From: Leyella stercorea
GTDB taxonomy: Bacteria; Bacteroidota; Bacteroidia; Bacteroidales; Bacteroidaceae
Assembly (NCBI RefSeq): GCF_021531655.1
Contig: NZ_JADYUF010000024.1
Coordinates: 1 to 53,540 of the forward strand
DNA length: 53,540 nucleotides
Reading direction: 5' to 3'
The translations under genes were made by a program, and so were the position numbers. Numbering within the stretch: the first letter of the stretch is position 1; each line of letters opens with the position of its first letter. The notes below the pieces were generated by a model. That model did not search any database. It worked only from the letters and a program-made list of their open reading frames with translations, and was not told where the DNA came from. Positions 7,724 through 16,797 of this stretch are shown here, piece after piece.

Positions 7724-8512
7724 ATGACAGACAATAAAACCCAACCGCAGGTCATCGTTTCAATGACTTCGTTTCCTGCAGCCATCAATATTGCAGAGCA
7801 AGCTATACGCTCACTGTTGGACGGAAGCGTTCTGCCCGACAAACTCATATTGTACGTTACGCTGGCACAGTTTGCCGAAAACGAAATGCCACAGAGTCTC
7901 CTTGCACTTGCCAAGGAGAACCCCATATTCGAGATACGCAACTACGACCGCGACATACGGTCGTACCGCAAACTCATTCCGGCTCTGATTGACTTCCCCG
8001 ATGCCATCATCGTCACCGTCGACGACGATGTTCACTATCACAAATATATGCTTAAGGAACTGCTCGAACTGCACGCACAGATTCCCGATGCAATCCTTGC
8101 ACATCGTGCCAAGCGCATCAAGTACGGCAAACCGTACAAGAAGTGGAGCAAATATCGCTGGTATCACTTCCTGTTGAAGCGCATTCACCGCAGCTTCCTC
8201 AACATTCAGACGGGCGTAGGTGGCGTACTTTATCCGCCACACTCACTCAAAGCCGACATGATGGACGTAGAACTGTTCACCAAACTGGCACCAAGCACCG
8301 ACGACATTTGGTTCTGGGCAGCAGGAGCAGCCAACGGTTATCCCGTAATTCCAGTTCCGTTCGGACGCAACAAGCCGCGCGGACTCGGCAAACCGAAGGA
8401 ACTCTCACTCAAAACGAGCAACTTCAAGGCAGGAGTCGACCGCAACGTGAAGGCGTTTAACGCAATCTGCGAGCACTACCCGGAAATAAAACACATTGTA
8501 GAAAATCAGTAA
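7724..8512 (+). CDS. GT-A type glycosyltransferase
   Basis: 262 residues. Opening VIVSMTSFPAAI, then IIVTVDDDVHY with the acidic triplet at 100-102, and a later TDDIWFWAA segment: a GT-A fold nucleotide-sugar transferase of a small family common in Bacteroidales and Campylobacter-like surface loci. I do not recognise its precise donor or acceptor. It sits 12 bp from both neighbours, between the GT92-like gene and the second Stealth gene. Confidence 0.8.
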   Translation: MTDNKTQPQVIVSMTSFPAAINIAEQAIRSLLDGSVLPDKLILYVTLAQFAENEMPQSLLALAKENPIFEIRNYDRDIRSYRKLIPALIDFPDAIIVTVDDDVHYHKYMLKELLELHAQIPDAILAHRAKRIKYGKPYKKWSKYRWYHFLLKRIHRSFLNIQTGVGGVLYPPHSLKADMMDVELFTKLAPSTDDIWFWAAGAANGYPVIPVPFGRNKPRGLGKPKELSLKTSNFKAGVDRNVKAFNAICEHYPEIKHIVENQ

Positions 8513-8524
8513 AGAAACATCAAT

Positions 8525-9454
8525 ATGGATATAGACTTGGTTTATCTATGGGTTAATGGCAATGACCCGAAGTGGCAAGCTAAACGCGATGCGTGCATCG
8601 GACGGCCCACAGAACGACAAGAAAACTGCAAGGGCAGATATGCTGACAGCGGCGAACTGAAATACAGTCTGCGCTCTATAGAGATGTATGCGCCTTGGAT
8701 ACGCAAGATATTCATCGTGACCGACGACCAAAAGCCCGAATGGCTCAACACTGAAAATCCCAAGATTCAAGTGGTTGACCACAAGGAGATAATGCCTGCC
8801 GAGAGTCTGCCGTGCTTCAACTCGACATTGATAGAGCACTATCTCGACAAGATTCCGGGCTTGTCGGAGCATTTCCTCTTCTCCAACGACGACATGTATA
8901 TAAACCAGCCCGTCACTCCGGCTACATTCTTCGCAGCCGACGGACTGCCTATAATGTATATGAACCGCAAGCCTTTCCGAAAGCTGGCGCTATGGTTTAG
9001 AGACAATGTTAAGGGCAAACCATTGAGCATGTATCTTAAGATTATAAGAAATGCAGCCGAACTTGTAGAGAAATACTACGGCACTTACTACGGATGCAAG
9101 CCTCATCACAACATCGACTCGTATCTGAAGAGCACCATAACATTCACAAACCGTAAGTTTGAGAAGGAGTTCAGCCCAATGGTACCGCACCATGTTCGTG
9201 CTGCTGACGACGTACAGCGAAGCGTATACTCTTATGTGGCTCTTGCCGAGAATAAGGGTCATCTGCGCTACGTATCACATAAACATTCGTTCCGTCTGCA
9301 CATTGACAACCACAAACTCTACGAAAAGTTTGAGCGATACAATCCCGTTTTCTTCTGCATGAACGATTCGGAGTTTGCCAACGATGCCGATCGTAAGGCT
9401 GCAATCGACTTCCTCGAAAGCAAGTTTCCGAAGAAGTCGGAGTTCGAGAAATAA
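8525..9454 (+). CDS. Stealth-family sugar phosphotransferase 2
   Basis: 309 residues, paralogue of the gene at 5795-6787. Region 1 IDLVYLWVNGNDPKW (3-17); region 2 with PWIRKIFIVTDDQKPEWL and FLFSNDDMYI; region 3 PHHVRAADD. The two copies are well diverged outside these blocks, so they probably use different donors or acceptors instead of being a recent duplication. Last gene of the operon; a very long stem-loop follows. Confidence 0.9.
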   Translation: MDIDLVYLWVNGNDPKWQAKRDACIGRPTERQENCKGRYADSGELKYSLRSIEMYAPWIRKIFIVTDDQKPEWLNTENPKIQVVDHKEIMPAESLPCFNSTLIEHYLDKIPGLSEHFLFSNDDMYINQPVTPATFFAADGLPIMYMNRKPFRKLALWFRDNVKGKPLSMYLKIIRNAAELVEKYYGTYYGCKPHHNIDSYLKSTITFTNRKFEKEFSPMVPHHVRAADDVQRSVYSYVALAENKGHLRYVSHKHSFRLHIDNHKLYEKFERYNPVFFCMNDSEFANDADRKAAIDFLESKFPKKSEFEK

Positions 9455-9490
9455 AGAGAGGAAGGGCAAACATAAACACAGCAATCTACC

Positions 9491-9574
9491 GGAACGGCGG
9501 ACTCCCGTCCGACGCGCAGCAACAAACCCACAACTAAAAGGCTGGCTGTGCGTCGGACGGGAGTCCGCCGTTCC
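9491..9574. terminator. Long bidirectional terminator-like inverted repeat
   Basis: A 29-bp stem (9491-9519 with 9546-9574, one G-U pair) around a 26-base loop, followed by GTTTTATTAT on the plus strand. It lies between convergent genes. The stem is far longer and more GC-rich than the other terminators here, so it could also be a repeated mobile hairpin. Confidence 0.75.
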
Positions 9575-9597
9575 GTTTTATTATATGCGGTTCATAT

Positions 9598-10626
9598 TTA
9601 CTCGCTTAATTTCTGTCCTGCTGCCACTGCATAATACGCAGCTTTTGCTTTAAATTCCACAGGGGTTGTTGCATTGTCGAACAATCCTGTCTTTACCATA
9701 TCTGAGATGTAATGCACAAGTTTGTCGGCATCAGGACTGACCATTATTATTGCCAGAGCTTTGGTTCCCCTAACCAGAATAGCCCACTTAATGTTATGAC
9801 TCCACATCTGCAAACGTTCCATATCACCATTTTCCTGATACATATTCTGAATTAGAGAGAGTCCGTTCAACAACGTCTCAAGACGTTCCAATTCATTAAT
9901 CGACTTTGAAATGGACTTGCGATTGACATAATAATAATACAGTGGCAACTGCGTTATAGTCGTTTTAATTGGTTTCATTAATAGTTCCGACCACCAAGGA
10001 ATGTCCTCATACTTCATTCCCTTTATAAACTTCACATCCTTTATAAGTGAACGCTTGAACAGATGACGCCACACAAAACAATGCTTTATAGCAAACTTCT
10101 GTTCAGGATGATTCCAGTCGGAAGCATATTTCAACGCATCGTCCGTCACTATGGTCTTTATTCTGCCAAGCCTGTACTTAAAAGGCGAACGCCAAGCACC
10201 TGCTTTTGCGGTATCCACTTTAAACAAACGCATTAGTTTCAGCTGTATGTTTCTATAGAAAGAGTTTCGATACCAGCTCACCATATCGGTACCGTCACGC
10301 TCAATCAGACCTACTGCTAACTCCAAAGTCTGCGGATGTATAAAGTCATCAGAGTCTACAAACATAACGTATTCGGCATCAGCAACAGCCATACCCTCAT
10401 TGCGGGCATGCGACAATCCGCCATTAGCTTGATGAATCACCATAAAGCGCGAGTCATTAGCGGCATATTCGTCAAGTATGGCAGGGCTTCCGTCGGTAGA
10501 ACCATCGTCAACACAGATGGCACGCCAATGCGTATATATCTGATCAAGCATGCTGTTCAGACAACGTCGTAAATACGGTTCTACGTTATAAACGGGAATG
10601 ATAATATCAACTTTGTTAGCTTTCAT
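9598..10626 (-). CDS. Family 2 glycosyltransferase
   Basis: 342 residues. GT2 hallmarks: IIIPVYNVEPYLRRCLNS (8-25), VDDGSTDGS (39-47) and the metal-binding FVDSDDF (89-95). The C-terminal 200 residues resemble capsule/LPS transferases of the EpsJ/WaaB-like GT2 group, but the substrate is unknown. It converges on the plus-strand surface-glycan operon, with the long hairpin between them. A possible -7 element (TATTTTTG, 10671-10678, minus strand) lies upstream; no clear -33 element is seen. Confidence 0.9.
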   Translation of the reverse strand: MKANKVDIIIPVYNVEPYLRRCLNSMLDQIYTHWRAICVDDGSTDGSPAILDEYAANDSRFMVIHQANGGLSHARNEGMAVADAEYVMFVDSDDFIHPQTLELAVGLIERDGTDMVSWYRNSFYRNIQLKLMRLFKVDTAKAGAWRSPFKYRLGRIKTIVTDDALKYASDWNHPEQKFAIKHCFVWRHLFKRSLIKDVKFIKGMKYEDIPWWSELLMKPIKTTITQLPLYYYYVNRKSISKSINELERLETLLNGLSLIQNMYQENGDMERLQMWSHNIKWAILVRGTKALAIIMVSPDADKLVHYISDMVKTGLFDNATTPVEFKAKAAYYAVAAGQKLSE

Positions 10627-10819
10627 AACTTGACTTTTAGGAGATACGTAAATAATAGAGTATTATTATGCAAAAATAATAAATATTTCTGACTCCATAC
10701 ATATATACAATGAGAAAAGTATTCAGTTCGCTTATTTGTTAACTTAGAAAACTGTATTTTTGCAAAAACATATTTTCAGAAATCATTTTCTAAAAAATCA
10801 TTTTTACAAAATGAAAATC

Positions 10820-10853
10820 GGCACATACACAAGCCTTTCGCTTGGTATGTGCC
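10820..10853 (-). terminator. Terminator downstream of the small membrane protein gene
   Basis: Stem GGCACATAC-(A)-CAAGC paired with GCTTGGTATGTGCC, 5-base loop, then GATTTTCATTTTG on the minus strand. It begins 7 bp after the stop at 10861. Confidence 0.7.
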
Positions 10854-10860
10854 AAACCTT

Positions 10861-11133
10861 TCATAAATACTGATTGTATATAGCCATAAGGATTAGAGCA
10901 AAGTATATGGCTAATACATATATACCTCTGTGCTTTTTGAATAGCTCATATTTAAACCTGTCTATCAAGTAGACAATGGATAGCAATACCCAACCCGTAT
11001 ATAAGATGAGCTCTTGCGCCTTAATCTGATTACTCCATAGCATTATAGCGAGCTGTATGAGAAAATAGATTCCTCCTACAATGAATACGACAAGGAGAAA
11101 GAAGCTTTTGTATATTTTTTCTAAGAGTAACAT
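10861..11133 (-). CDS. Small membrane protein, unknown function
   Basis: 90 residues with three predicted membrane segments (about 10-32, 42-58 and 69-88) separated by short charged loops. I do not recognise a family. It is flanked by terminators on both sides: the glutamine synthetase terminator ends 21 bp before its start and its own terminator follows its stop. A -7-like TAAGTTTG (11185-11192, minus strand) just ahead of the upstream hairpin could give it its own transcript. Real gene likely, function open. Confidence 0.55.
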   Translation of the reverse strand: MLLLEKIYKSFFLLVVFIVGGIYFLIQLAIMLWSNQIKAQELILYTGWVLLSIVYLIDRFKYELFKKHRGIYVLAIYFALILMAIYNQYL

Positions 11134-11154
11134 AAACTATATTTTTGCAAAAAA

Positions 11155-11184
11155 GCCGCGATAGACTTCACAGTCCGTCGCGGC
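11155..11184 (-). terminator. Terminator of glutamine synthetase III
   Basis: GCCGCGA paired with TCGCGGC plus an inner GACT/AGTC, followed by TTTTTTGC on the minus strand: a canonical intrinsic terminator. Confidence 0.85.
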
Positions 11185-11241
11185 CAAACTTAAACAACCA
11201 ATAAAAGAAATAGATAGCTGTTAAGTTTTATTCTTATGTCT

Positions 11242-13431
11242 TTATCGGATGAACAGGAGTTCGCGATACTTAGGCAGAGTCCAGAGCTCGTCGGCAACGA
11301 TAAGTTCGAGCTTGTCTATCTGATAACGTATCTCCTCCATCTTCGGAGCTACGGTGTCGTGATAGGCAATAGCCTTCTGGTGCTCGTCCTCAATCTTGTT
11401 GGCTACCTTGCGGGCATTGACCAGTTCCTCCACACCAGTCTCAATGATCTGTGTGCGTTCAGCCATCTCTTCGATAATCTTCTTGTTGCGTGAGGTCAGC
11501 TTGTCGGCCTTCTCGGCAGGGAAGATGTCGTACATGCTCTGTACGTTCTTTGCCAGACGGCTCTGATAGTGAGTGCATACTGGGATGATATGGTTCATAG
11601 AGAGGTCGCCGAACACACGTGCCTCGATCTGAATCTTCTTTGTATAAGTCTCCCACTTCACCTCGTTGCGTGCCTCAAGTTCCTTGCGGCTCATCACGTT
11701 CTGGCTCTCGAACATCTTGATAGTAGCTTCGTCGAGATAGCGCTCGAAGATTTTCGGGCAAGAGGTCTCGCAGTCAAGACCGCGACGCTTAGCCTCCTCA
11801 ACCCACTCGTCAGAGTAGCCGTTGCCATCGAAATGGATAGGCTTGCAGAACTTAACATCCTCGCGTACAACGTCGAGCAATGCACTCACCTTGTCCTGAC
11901 CCTTCTCGATGAGAGCGTCAACACGCTTCTTGAAATCCTGCAGAGCCTCAGCCACTGCAGTGTTCAGTACGATCATAGCTGAAGCACAGTTGGCTTCAGA
12001 ACCTACAGCACGGAACTCAAAGCGGTTGCCGGTGAATGCAAATGGTGAAGTACGGTTGCGGTCGGTATTGTCGACGAGCAGTTCAGGAATCTCAGGAATG
12101 TCAAGCTGCAATCCCTGCTTGCCGGCGATGTCGAACAGTTCGTCCTTGTCAGAAGCCTCGATACGCGAAAGAATATCGGTGAGCTGACGACCGAGGAACG
12201 ATGAAATGATTGCTGGAGGTGCCTCGTTAGCGCCAAGACGATGAGCATTGGTAGCACTCATGATGCTCGCCTTTAGCAATCCGTTGTGCTTATATACCGC
12301 CATCAATGTCTCAACGATGAATACGATGAAGCGGAGGTTGTCCATCGGAGTCTTGCCAGGGCCGTGCAGCAGTACGCCAGTATCGGTAGCGAGACTCCAG
12401 TTATTGTGTTTGCCCGAGCCGTTGATGCCTGCGAAAGGCTTCTCGTGCAACAGTACGCGGAAGCCATGATGACGTGCAATCTTCTTCATGAGCGACATGA
12501 GCAGCATGTTGTGGTCGATGGCAAGGTTGGTCTCCTCGAAGATAGGAGCCAGCTCAAACTGGTTGGGCGCAACCTCGTTGTGGCGTGTCTTGCAGGGGAT
12601 GCCCAGTTCGAGAGCCTGGATTTCCAGATCCTTCATGAAAGCCTGTACACGCTCAGGGATAGCACCGAAGTAGTGGTCGTCCATCTGCTGGTTCTTTGCA
12701 GAGTCATGACCCATAAGCGTGCGTCCGGTAAGCATGAGGTCGGGACGTGCCGAGTACAGTCCTTCGTCAACGAGGAAGTACTCCTGCTCCCAACCGAGGT
12801 TAGAGATGACCTTCTTCACTTCCGGATAGAAGTAGTGGCAAACCTCAGTGGCTGCAACATTCACAGCATGCAGCGAGCGCAGCAGCGGAGCCTTGTAGTC
12901 GAGAGCCTCGCCTGTGTATGAGATGAAGATGGTAGGAATACACAGTGTATCGTCGATGATGAACACCGGCGAAGTAGGATCCCAAGCCGAATAGCCACGT
13001 GCCTCGAAAGTGTTACGAATACCGCCGTTAGGGAATGAGCTGGCATCAGGCTCCTGCTGTACAAGCAGCTTGCCTGAGAATTCCTCAATCATGCCGCCCT
13101 TGCCGTCGTGTTCGATGAAAGCATCGTGCTTCTCGGCTGTGCCTTCGGTAAGCGGCTGGAACCAGTGTGTGTAGTGTGTCACACCGTTCTCGTCAGCCCA
13201 CTGCTTGATGCCCTTAGCTACAGCGTCGGCTATGGAACGATCCAGACGAGCGCCGTTGTCGATAACGTCGATGAGCTTTTCATAAACGTCGCGCGGAAGA
13301 TACTTGTACATCTTGGCGCGGTTGAAAACGTTCTTACCGAAGAACTCCGATGGACGTTCAATCGGTGCAATCACGTCGACGGGTTTCTTGTTGAAAGCGT
13401 CGGCTACAACCTCGAATCTCAAATTTGCCAT
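11242..13431 (-). CDS. glnN: Glutamine synthetase type III
   Basis: 729 residues, the large GSIII form typical of Bacteroidetes, not the 450-residue GSI. It condenses glutamate and ammonia with ATP. Diagnostic blocks include NGSGKHNNWS (ATP/ammonia site), VAPNQFELAPIFEETN and the N-terminal ERPSEFFGKNVFN. A tandem-repeat leader precedes it and a strong terminator follows. With P-II, AmtB and AsnB about 3 kb away on the other strand, it forms a nitrogen-assimilation neighbourhood. No clear TAnnTTTG element is seen directly upstream; it may be transcribed with dapF-dapL. Confidence 0.97.
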   Translation of the reverse strand: MANLRFEVVADAFNKKPVDVIAPIERPSEFFGKNVFNRAKMYKYLPRDVYEKLIDVIDNGARLDRSIADAVAKGIKQWADENGVTHYTHWFQPLTEGTAEKHDAFIEHDGKGGMIEEFSGKLLVQQEPDASSFPNGGIRNTFEARGYSAWDPTSPVFIIDDTLCIPTIFISYTGEALDYKAPLLRSLHAVNVAATEVCHYFYPEVKKVISNLGWEQEYFLVDEGLYSARPDLMLTGRTLMGHDSAKNQQMDDHYFGAIPERVQAFMKDLEIQALELGIPCKTRHNEVAPNQFELAPIFEETNLAIDHNMLLMSLMKKIARHHGFRVLLHEKPFAGINGSGKHNNWSLATDTGVLLHGPGKTPMDNLRFIVFIVETLMAVYKHNGLLKASIMSATNAHRLGANEAPPAIISSFLGRQLTDILSRIEASDKDELFDIAGKQGLQLDIPEIPELLVDNTDRNRTSPFAFTGNRFEFRAVGSEANCASAMIVLNTAVAEALQDFKKRVDALIEKGQDKVSALLDVVREDVKFCKPIHFDGNGYSDEWVEEAKRRGLDCETSCPKIFERYLDEATIKMFESQNVMSRKELEARNEVKWETYTKKIQIEARVFGDLSMNHIIPVCTHYQSRLAKNVQSMYDIFPAEKADKLTSRNKKIIEEMAERTQIIETGVEELVNARKVANKIEDEHQKAIAYHDTVAPKMEEIRYQIDKLELIVADELWTLPKYRELLFIR

Positions 13432-13468
13432 TGTTGTTTCTTTCTTTTATGTTGTTTGTTTTTAGTTT

Positions 13469-13617
13469 TTACTGAGCCTTACTGGGCCTTCTTAAGGCTT
13501 ACTGAGCCTTGCTGGGCCTTACTGGGCCTTCTTAGGCCTTTTTAAGCCTTGGTGAGCCATTCTTTGAAGCTTTGTGGGGCCTTCTTATGCCTTGCTGAGC
13601 CATTCCTTGATGCGTCG
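13469..13617. repeat. 10-bp tandem repeat seeded by the dapL 3' end
   Basis: On the minus strand, about nine degenerate copies of the 10-mer AAGGCYCAGY run from the last codons of dapL to the glutamine synthetase leader. A larger 25-bp piece of the dapL end (GAATGGCTCA then CCAAGGC type) is also duplicated at about 13545-13569, 47 bp from the original at 13592-13616. No gene is seen in it. Confidence 0.75.
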
Positions 13618-14823
13618 CATTGCTTCGTGGCAGTCGTCGCGGTCGCCGAAGGCTGTTAGTCGGACATATCCCTCGCCGCTCGGTCCGAAGCCTACGCCCG
13701 GTGTGCACACCACGCCTACAGCATAGAGCATCTGCTCGAAGAACTTCCACGAGTCGATACCGTCGGGAGTCTTCACCCACAGATACGGAGCGTTGCGTCC
13801 GCCGAACACCTTAAAGCCCATCTGTGTGAGCTGTTCGTGCATGTAGTGGGCGTTGGCCATATAGTAGTCGATGGTAGCCTTCACCTGCTTCTTGCCCTCG
13901 GGTGTATAGATGGCGGCTGCGGCACGCTGCGATATATAGCTTGTGCCGTTGAACTTGGTCGACTGCCGGCGGTCCCACAGATGATTCAGTTCGACACGCT
14001 GCTTGCCGTCGAGCGTCACGGCTGTGATGTCCTTGGGGATGACGGTGTATCCGCAACGCACACCTGTGAATCCGGCTGTCTTCGAATAGCTGCGGAACTC
14101 AATAGCGCACTTGCGTGCTCCCTTTATCTCGTATATCGAGTGCGGTATGTTGTCGTCCTGGATATACGCCTCGTAAGCGGCATCATAGAATATGATAGTG
14201 TCGTTGTCGAGAGCGTATTTCACCCATTTCTTCAGTTCGTCCTTAGGCAGTACGGTGCCCGTAGGATTGTTGGGATAGCACAGGTATATCATGTCTACAC
14301 GATGGTCGGGTATCTGCGGCACGAAATTGTTTTCGGCTGTACACGGCATATAGTTGACGTTGCTCCAGCGTCCGTTCTCAAGCACTCCGGCACGACCGCA
14401 CATTACGTTCGAATCGATATATACCGGATAGATAGGGTCGGTCACTCCGATGGAGTTGTCCCAGCGCACTATCTCGCCGATGTTGCCCGTATCGCTCTTG
14501 GCACCGTCGTTGACGAACACCTCATTGGGGTCGATATGTATGCCTCGCGGTGCATAATCGTTCTTGACTATTGCCTCGCGCAGGAAGTCGTATCCGCGCT
14601 CAGGTCCGTATCCGTGGAACGATGCCTTAACAGCCATTTCGTCTACGGCCTTGTGCATAGCCTCTATTACTGCCGGACAAAGCGGTTGTGTCACGTCTCC
14701 TATGCCGAGACTTATCACCTTAACTTGCGGATGCGACACCTTGAAGGCATTCACCTTCTTGGCTATATCTGCAAACAAGTAGCTGTTGGACAGCTTCAGG
14801 AAATGTTCGTTTACCAGTGCCAT
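13585..14823 (-). CDS. dapL: LL-diaminopimelate aminotransferase
   Basis: 412 residues, normal length for DapL, a PLP enzyme converting tetrahydrodipicolinate to LL-diaminopimelate in one step for lysine and peptidoglycan synthesis. It starts MALVNEHFLKLSNSYLF; the PLP lysine lies in the SYSKTAGFTGVRCGY block. The longer frame to 14994 is repeat sequence and was discarded. It follows dapF in the same direction, so consecutive steps of the pathway are adjacent, separated only by repeat array C. Its last codons seed a 10-bp tandem repeat. Confidence 0.96.
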   Translation of the reverse strand: MALVNEHFLKLSNSYLFADIAKKVNAFKVSHPQVKVISLGIGDVTQPLCPAVIEAMHKAVDEMAVKASFHGYGPERGYDFLREAIVKNDYAPRGIHIDPNEVFVNDGAKSDTGNIGEIVRWDNSIGVTDPIYPVYIDSNVMCGRAGVLENGRWSNVNYMPCTAENNFVPQIPDHRVDMIYLCYPNNPTGTVLPKDELKKWVKYALDNDTIIFYDAAYEAYIQDDNIPHSIYEIKGARKCAIEFRSYSKTAGFTGVRCGYTVIPKDITAVTLDGKQRVELNHLWDRRQSTKFNGTSYISQRAAAAIYTPEGKKQVKATIDYYMANAHYMHEQLTQMGFKVFGGRNAPYLWVKTPDGIDSWKFFEQMLYAVGVVCTPGVGFGPSGEGYVRLTAFGDRDDCHEAMRRIKEWLSKA

Positions 14824-14825
14824 AC

Positions 14826-15021
14826 CTGTTGAATTTTGAGTTTTGAGTTTTGAATTTTGAATTATTCTCGGCTTACGCCTGCGATTTGGAGTTTTTGAAT
14901 TTTGAATTATTTCTTTCGGAATTTTGAGTTGTTGAATTATTAATTCAAAAAATGAACAATTCCTAATCGCCAAAGGCGACAATTCAAAACTCAAAATTCA
15001 AAATTCAAAATTGCCGAAGGC
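14826..15021. repeat. A+T-rich mini-hairpin repeat array C
   Basis: Fills the dapF-dapL gap. Contains the CTCGGCTTACGCCTGCGA element (about 14867), CGCC-AAA-GGCG (about 14969) and GCC-GAA-GGC (about 15012) among TTTTGAATT/AATTCAAAA units. The last hairpin abuts the dapF stop codon. Confidence 0.85.
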
Positions 15022-15879
15022 TTACGGCAGGTTAACTTCTCCTTCAAATGCGAACGCTGCCGGTCCGGTCATATATACATGTCCGTCCTGCTCGTTCCAT
15101 TCTATATGCAGGGTGCCGCCATCCATTGCAATGTCGCTTGTATGACCTCTGCGGTCGGTCAGTGCGGCTGCTACGGCTGTTGCGCAAGCGCCAGTGCCGC
15201 ATGCCATCGTTATCCCACTGCCACGCTCCCATACCCGTGTGCGTATGGTGCCGTCGTCCATGAGCTGTGCAAACTCGATGTTGCAACGCTCCGGAAAGGC
15301 TGCGTCGCGCTCCATGATGGAGCCGTATCGGGCTATGTCGAGCGTCTGTATGTCGTCGACAAAGCACACGAAGTGCGGATTGCCCATTGACACGAACGTG
15401 CCGCGGAAGGTCCGGAAGTCGGCAGTGAGAGTGTCGCCTGCCTTCTCGTCATACTGCTTCTCGTTGTGAAACACGGGCTGCAGCATGTCTACCGTGACGC
15501 TTTCCACCTTATTTATATTATGGCCTTCATCGGCAAGATGCAGATTGAGCGTCTTCACACCCGACAGCGTCTGCAGTCGTATGGAGGTTTTACTGGTGAG
15601 CCCTTTCTCGTACAGATACTTGCCAATGCATCGCGACGCGTTGCCGCACATCATGGCTTCCGATCCGTCGGCATTAAAAATGCGCATCGAGAAATCGGCT
15701 TCTACTCCTTCATCGGGCTTGCCTATCAATACAAGTCCGTCGCTGCCTATGCCAGTATGGTATTTGCTCCATGCTATTGCAGCTTTCGACGGGTCGGGAA
15801 TGGCATATTTCTGTGTGTCTACATATATATAGTCATTGCCAGCCCCGTGCATCTTTGTGAACTTAACCGACTTTACCAT
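15022..15879 (-). CDS. dapF: Diaminopimelate epimerase
   Basis: 285 residues. The two catalytic cysteines are in CGNASRC and ACGTGACA, and the N terminus [17 protein letters not shown] is the family signature. It interconverts LL- and meso-diaminopimelate. Together with dapL downstream it covers the end of the diaminopimelate route. A -7 element TAATTTTG (15929-15936, minus strand) with a GTTG 19 bp further up forms the likely promoter. Divergent from glnB. Confidence 0.97.
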   Translation of the reverse strand: MVKSVKFTKMHGAGNDYIYVDTQKYAIPDPSKAAIAWSKYHTGIGSDGLVLIGKPDEGVEADFSMRIFNADGSEAMMCGNASRCIGKYLYEKGLTSKTSIRLQTLSGVKTLNLHLADEGHNINKVESVTVDMLQPVFHNEKQYDEKAGDTLTADFRTFRGTFVSMGNPHFVCFVDDIQTLDIARYGSIMERDAAFPERCNIEFAQLMDDGTIRTRVWERGSGITMACGTGACATAVAAALTDRRGHTSDIAMDGGTLHIEWNEQDGHVYMTGPAAFAFEGEVNLP

Positions 15880-15928
15880 TTTGTCTATCTTTTTACCTTA
15901 AAGAATTACTCTTTGTCCTTTGCGTTTG

Positions 15929-15959
15929 CAAAATTACAACAATTTGCGCAATAGACAAC
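15929..15959 (-). promoter_or_regulatory. dapF promoter
   Basis: GTTG (15956-15959), a 19-bp spacer and TAATTTTG (15929-15936) on the minus strand, 50 bp before the start codon. Confidence 0.6.
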
Positions 15960-16112
15960 AATTTAATTACCACATTTTCGGGTTAATTATCTTTAAGTTT
16001 CTATTTGTAAGCAATCTTTGATGTTTTCGTTTCAATTTGAAAGCGTAACGAATGTTTTAGTTTACAATTACACACACGTAGCAAGAACAAACTATTAAAA
16101 TGCTACCTATAT

Positions 16113-16144
16113 CTTGTTTTACATTTCTTTTTGTCGTACTTTTG
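16113..16144 (+). promoter_or_regulatory. glnB promoter
   Basis: CTTG (16113-16116), a 20-bp spacer and TACTTTTG (16137-16144) followed by CATCG; leader of about 55 nt. The rest of the 325-bp divergent gap is A+T-rich without other recognised signals. Confidence 0.7.
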
Positions 16145-16204
16145 CATCGTGACAGTTACATAATGCAACAATAAACATAGGATAACCAATAAAAAGAAAG
16201 TTAT

Positions 16205-16561
16205 ATGAAAAAGATTGAGGCAATTATCCGAAAGTCGAGATTTGAAGATGTAAAGCAAGCGTTGCTTGCTGCCGACATCGAATGGTTCTCTTATTACGAC
16301 GTGCGCGGCATAGGCAAAGCCCGTCAGGACCGCATCTATCGTGGCGTCGTTTACGACACAAGTTCGATTGAACGTATATTGGTGTCGCTCGTGGTTCGCG
16401 AGAAGAATGTGGAGCGTGCCGTTAAGGCTATACTCGAAGCTGCACAGACGGGCGAGATTGGCGACGGACGCATATTCATCATACCTATAGAAGACGCCAT
16501 ACGCATACGCACCGGCGAGCGAGGCGACATAGCTCTGTATAATGCGGAGCAGGAAAAGTAG
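16205..16561 (+). CDS. glnB: P-II nitrogen regulatory protein
   Basis: 118 residues with the C-terminal P-II signature TGEIGDGRIFI (91-101) and IRIRTGERGD. The T-loop (about 36-54) reads KARQDRIYRGVVYDTSS: the tyrosine corresponding to uridylylated Tyr51 is present (Tyr50), but the residues after it differ from the enterobacterial MVDFLP segment and the loop is one residue shorter. It senses 2-oxoglutarate and ATP/ADP, and the gene order with amtB implies control of ammonium uptake by binding the channel. Confidence 0.95.
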   Translation: MKKIEAIIRKSRFEDVKQALLAADIEWFSYYDVRGIGKARQDRIYRGVVYDTSSIERILVSLVVREKNVERAVKAILEAAQTGEIGDGRIFIIPIEDAIRIRTGERGDIALYNAEQEK

Positions 16562-16797
16562 TTGCGCAAAGGCGCAATTGGAATTAGGAATTTTGAGTTT
16601 TGAATTTTGAATTATCGCCTTTGGCGATTAGGAATTATTCAATTTTGAATTTCCAGAATCTTATTCTTCAATTCTAAATTCATAATTCATCAATTCAAAA
16701 TCGCAGGCGTAAGCCGAGAACAATTCAAAATTCAAAACTCAAAATTCAAAATTGCCGCAGGCAACAACTCAAAACTCAAAACTCAAAATTCAAAACT
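16562..16797. repeat. A+T-rich mini-hairpin repeat array D
   Basis: Fills the glnB-amtB gap from stop codon to start codon. Hairpins: TTGCGC-AAAG-GCGCAA (16562-16577), ATCGCC-TTT-GGCGAT (about 16613), the TCGCAGGCGTAAGCCGAG element (about 16700) and TTGCC-GCA-GGCAA (about 16752). Relative to transcription the shared element has the same orientation as in arrays A, B, C and F. The amtB ATG follows the last CAAAACT unit directly. Confidence 0.85.

Noticed and set aside
12286..12921. 211-codon plus-strand frame within glutamine synthetase
   Set aside because: Antisense shadow of conserved coding sequence.
13837..14832. 331-codon plus-strand frame opposite dapL
   Set aside because: Shadow of dapL; His/Tyr/Val-rich with no domain.
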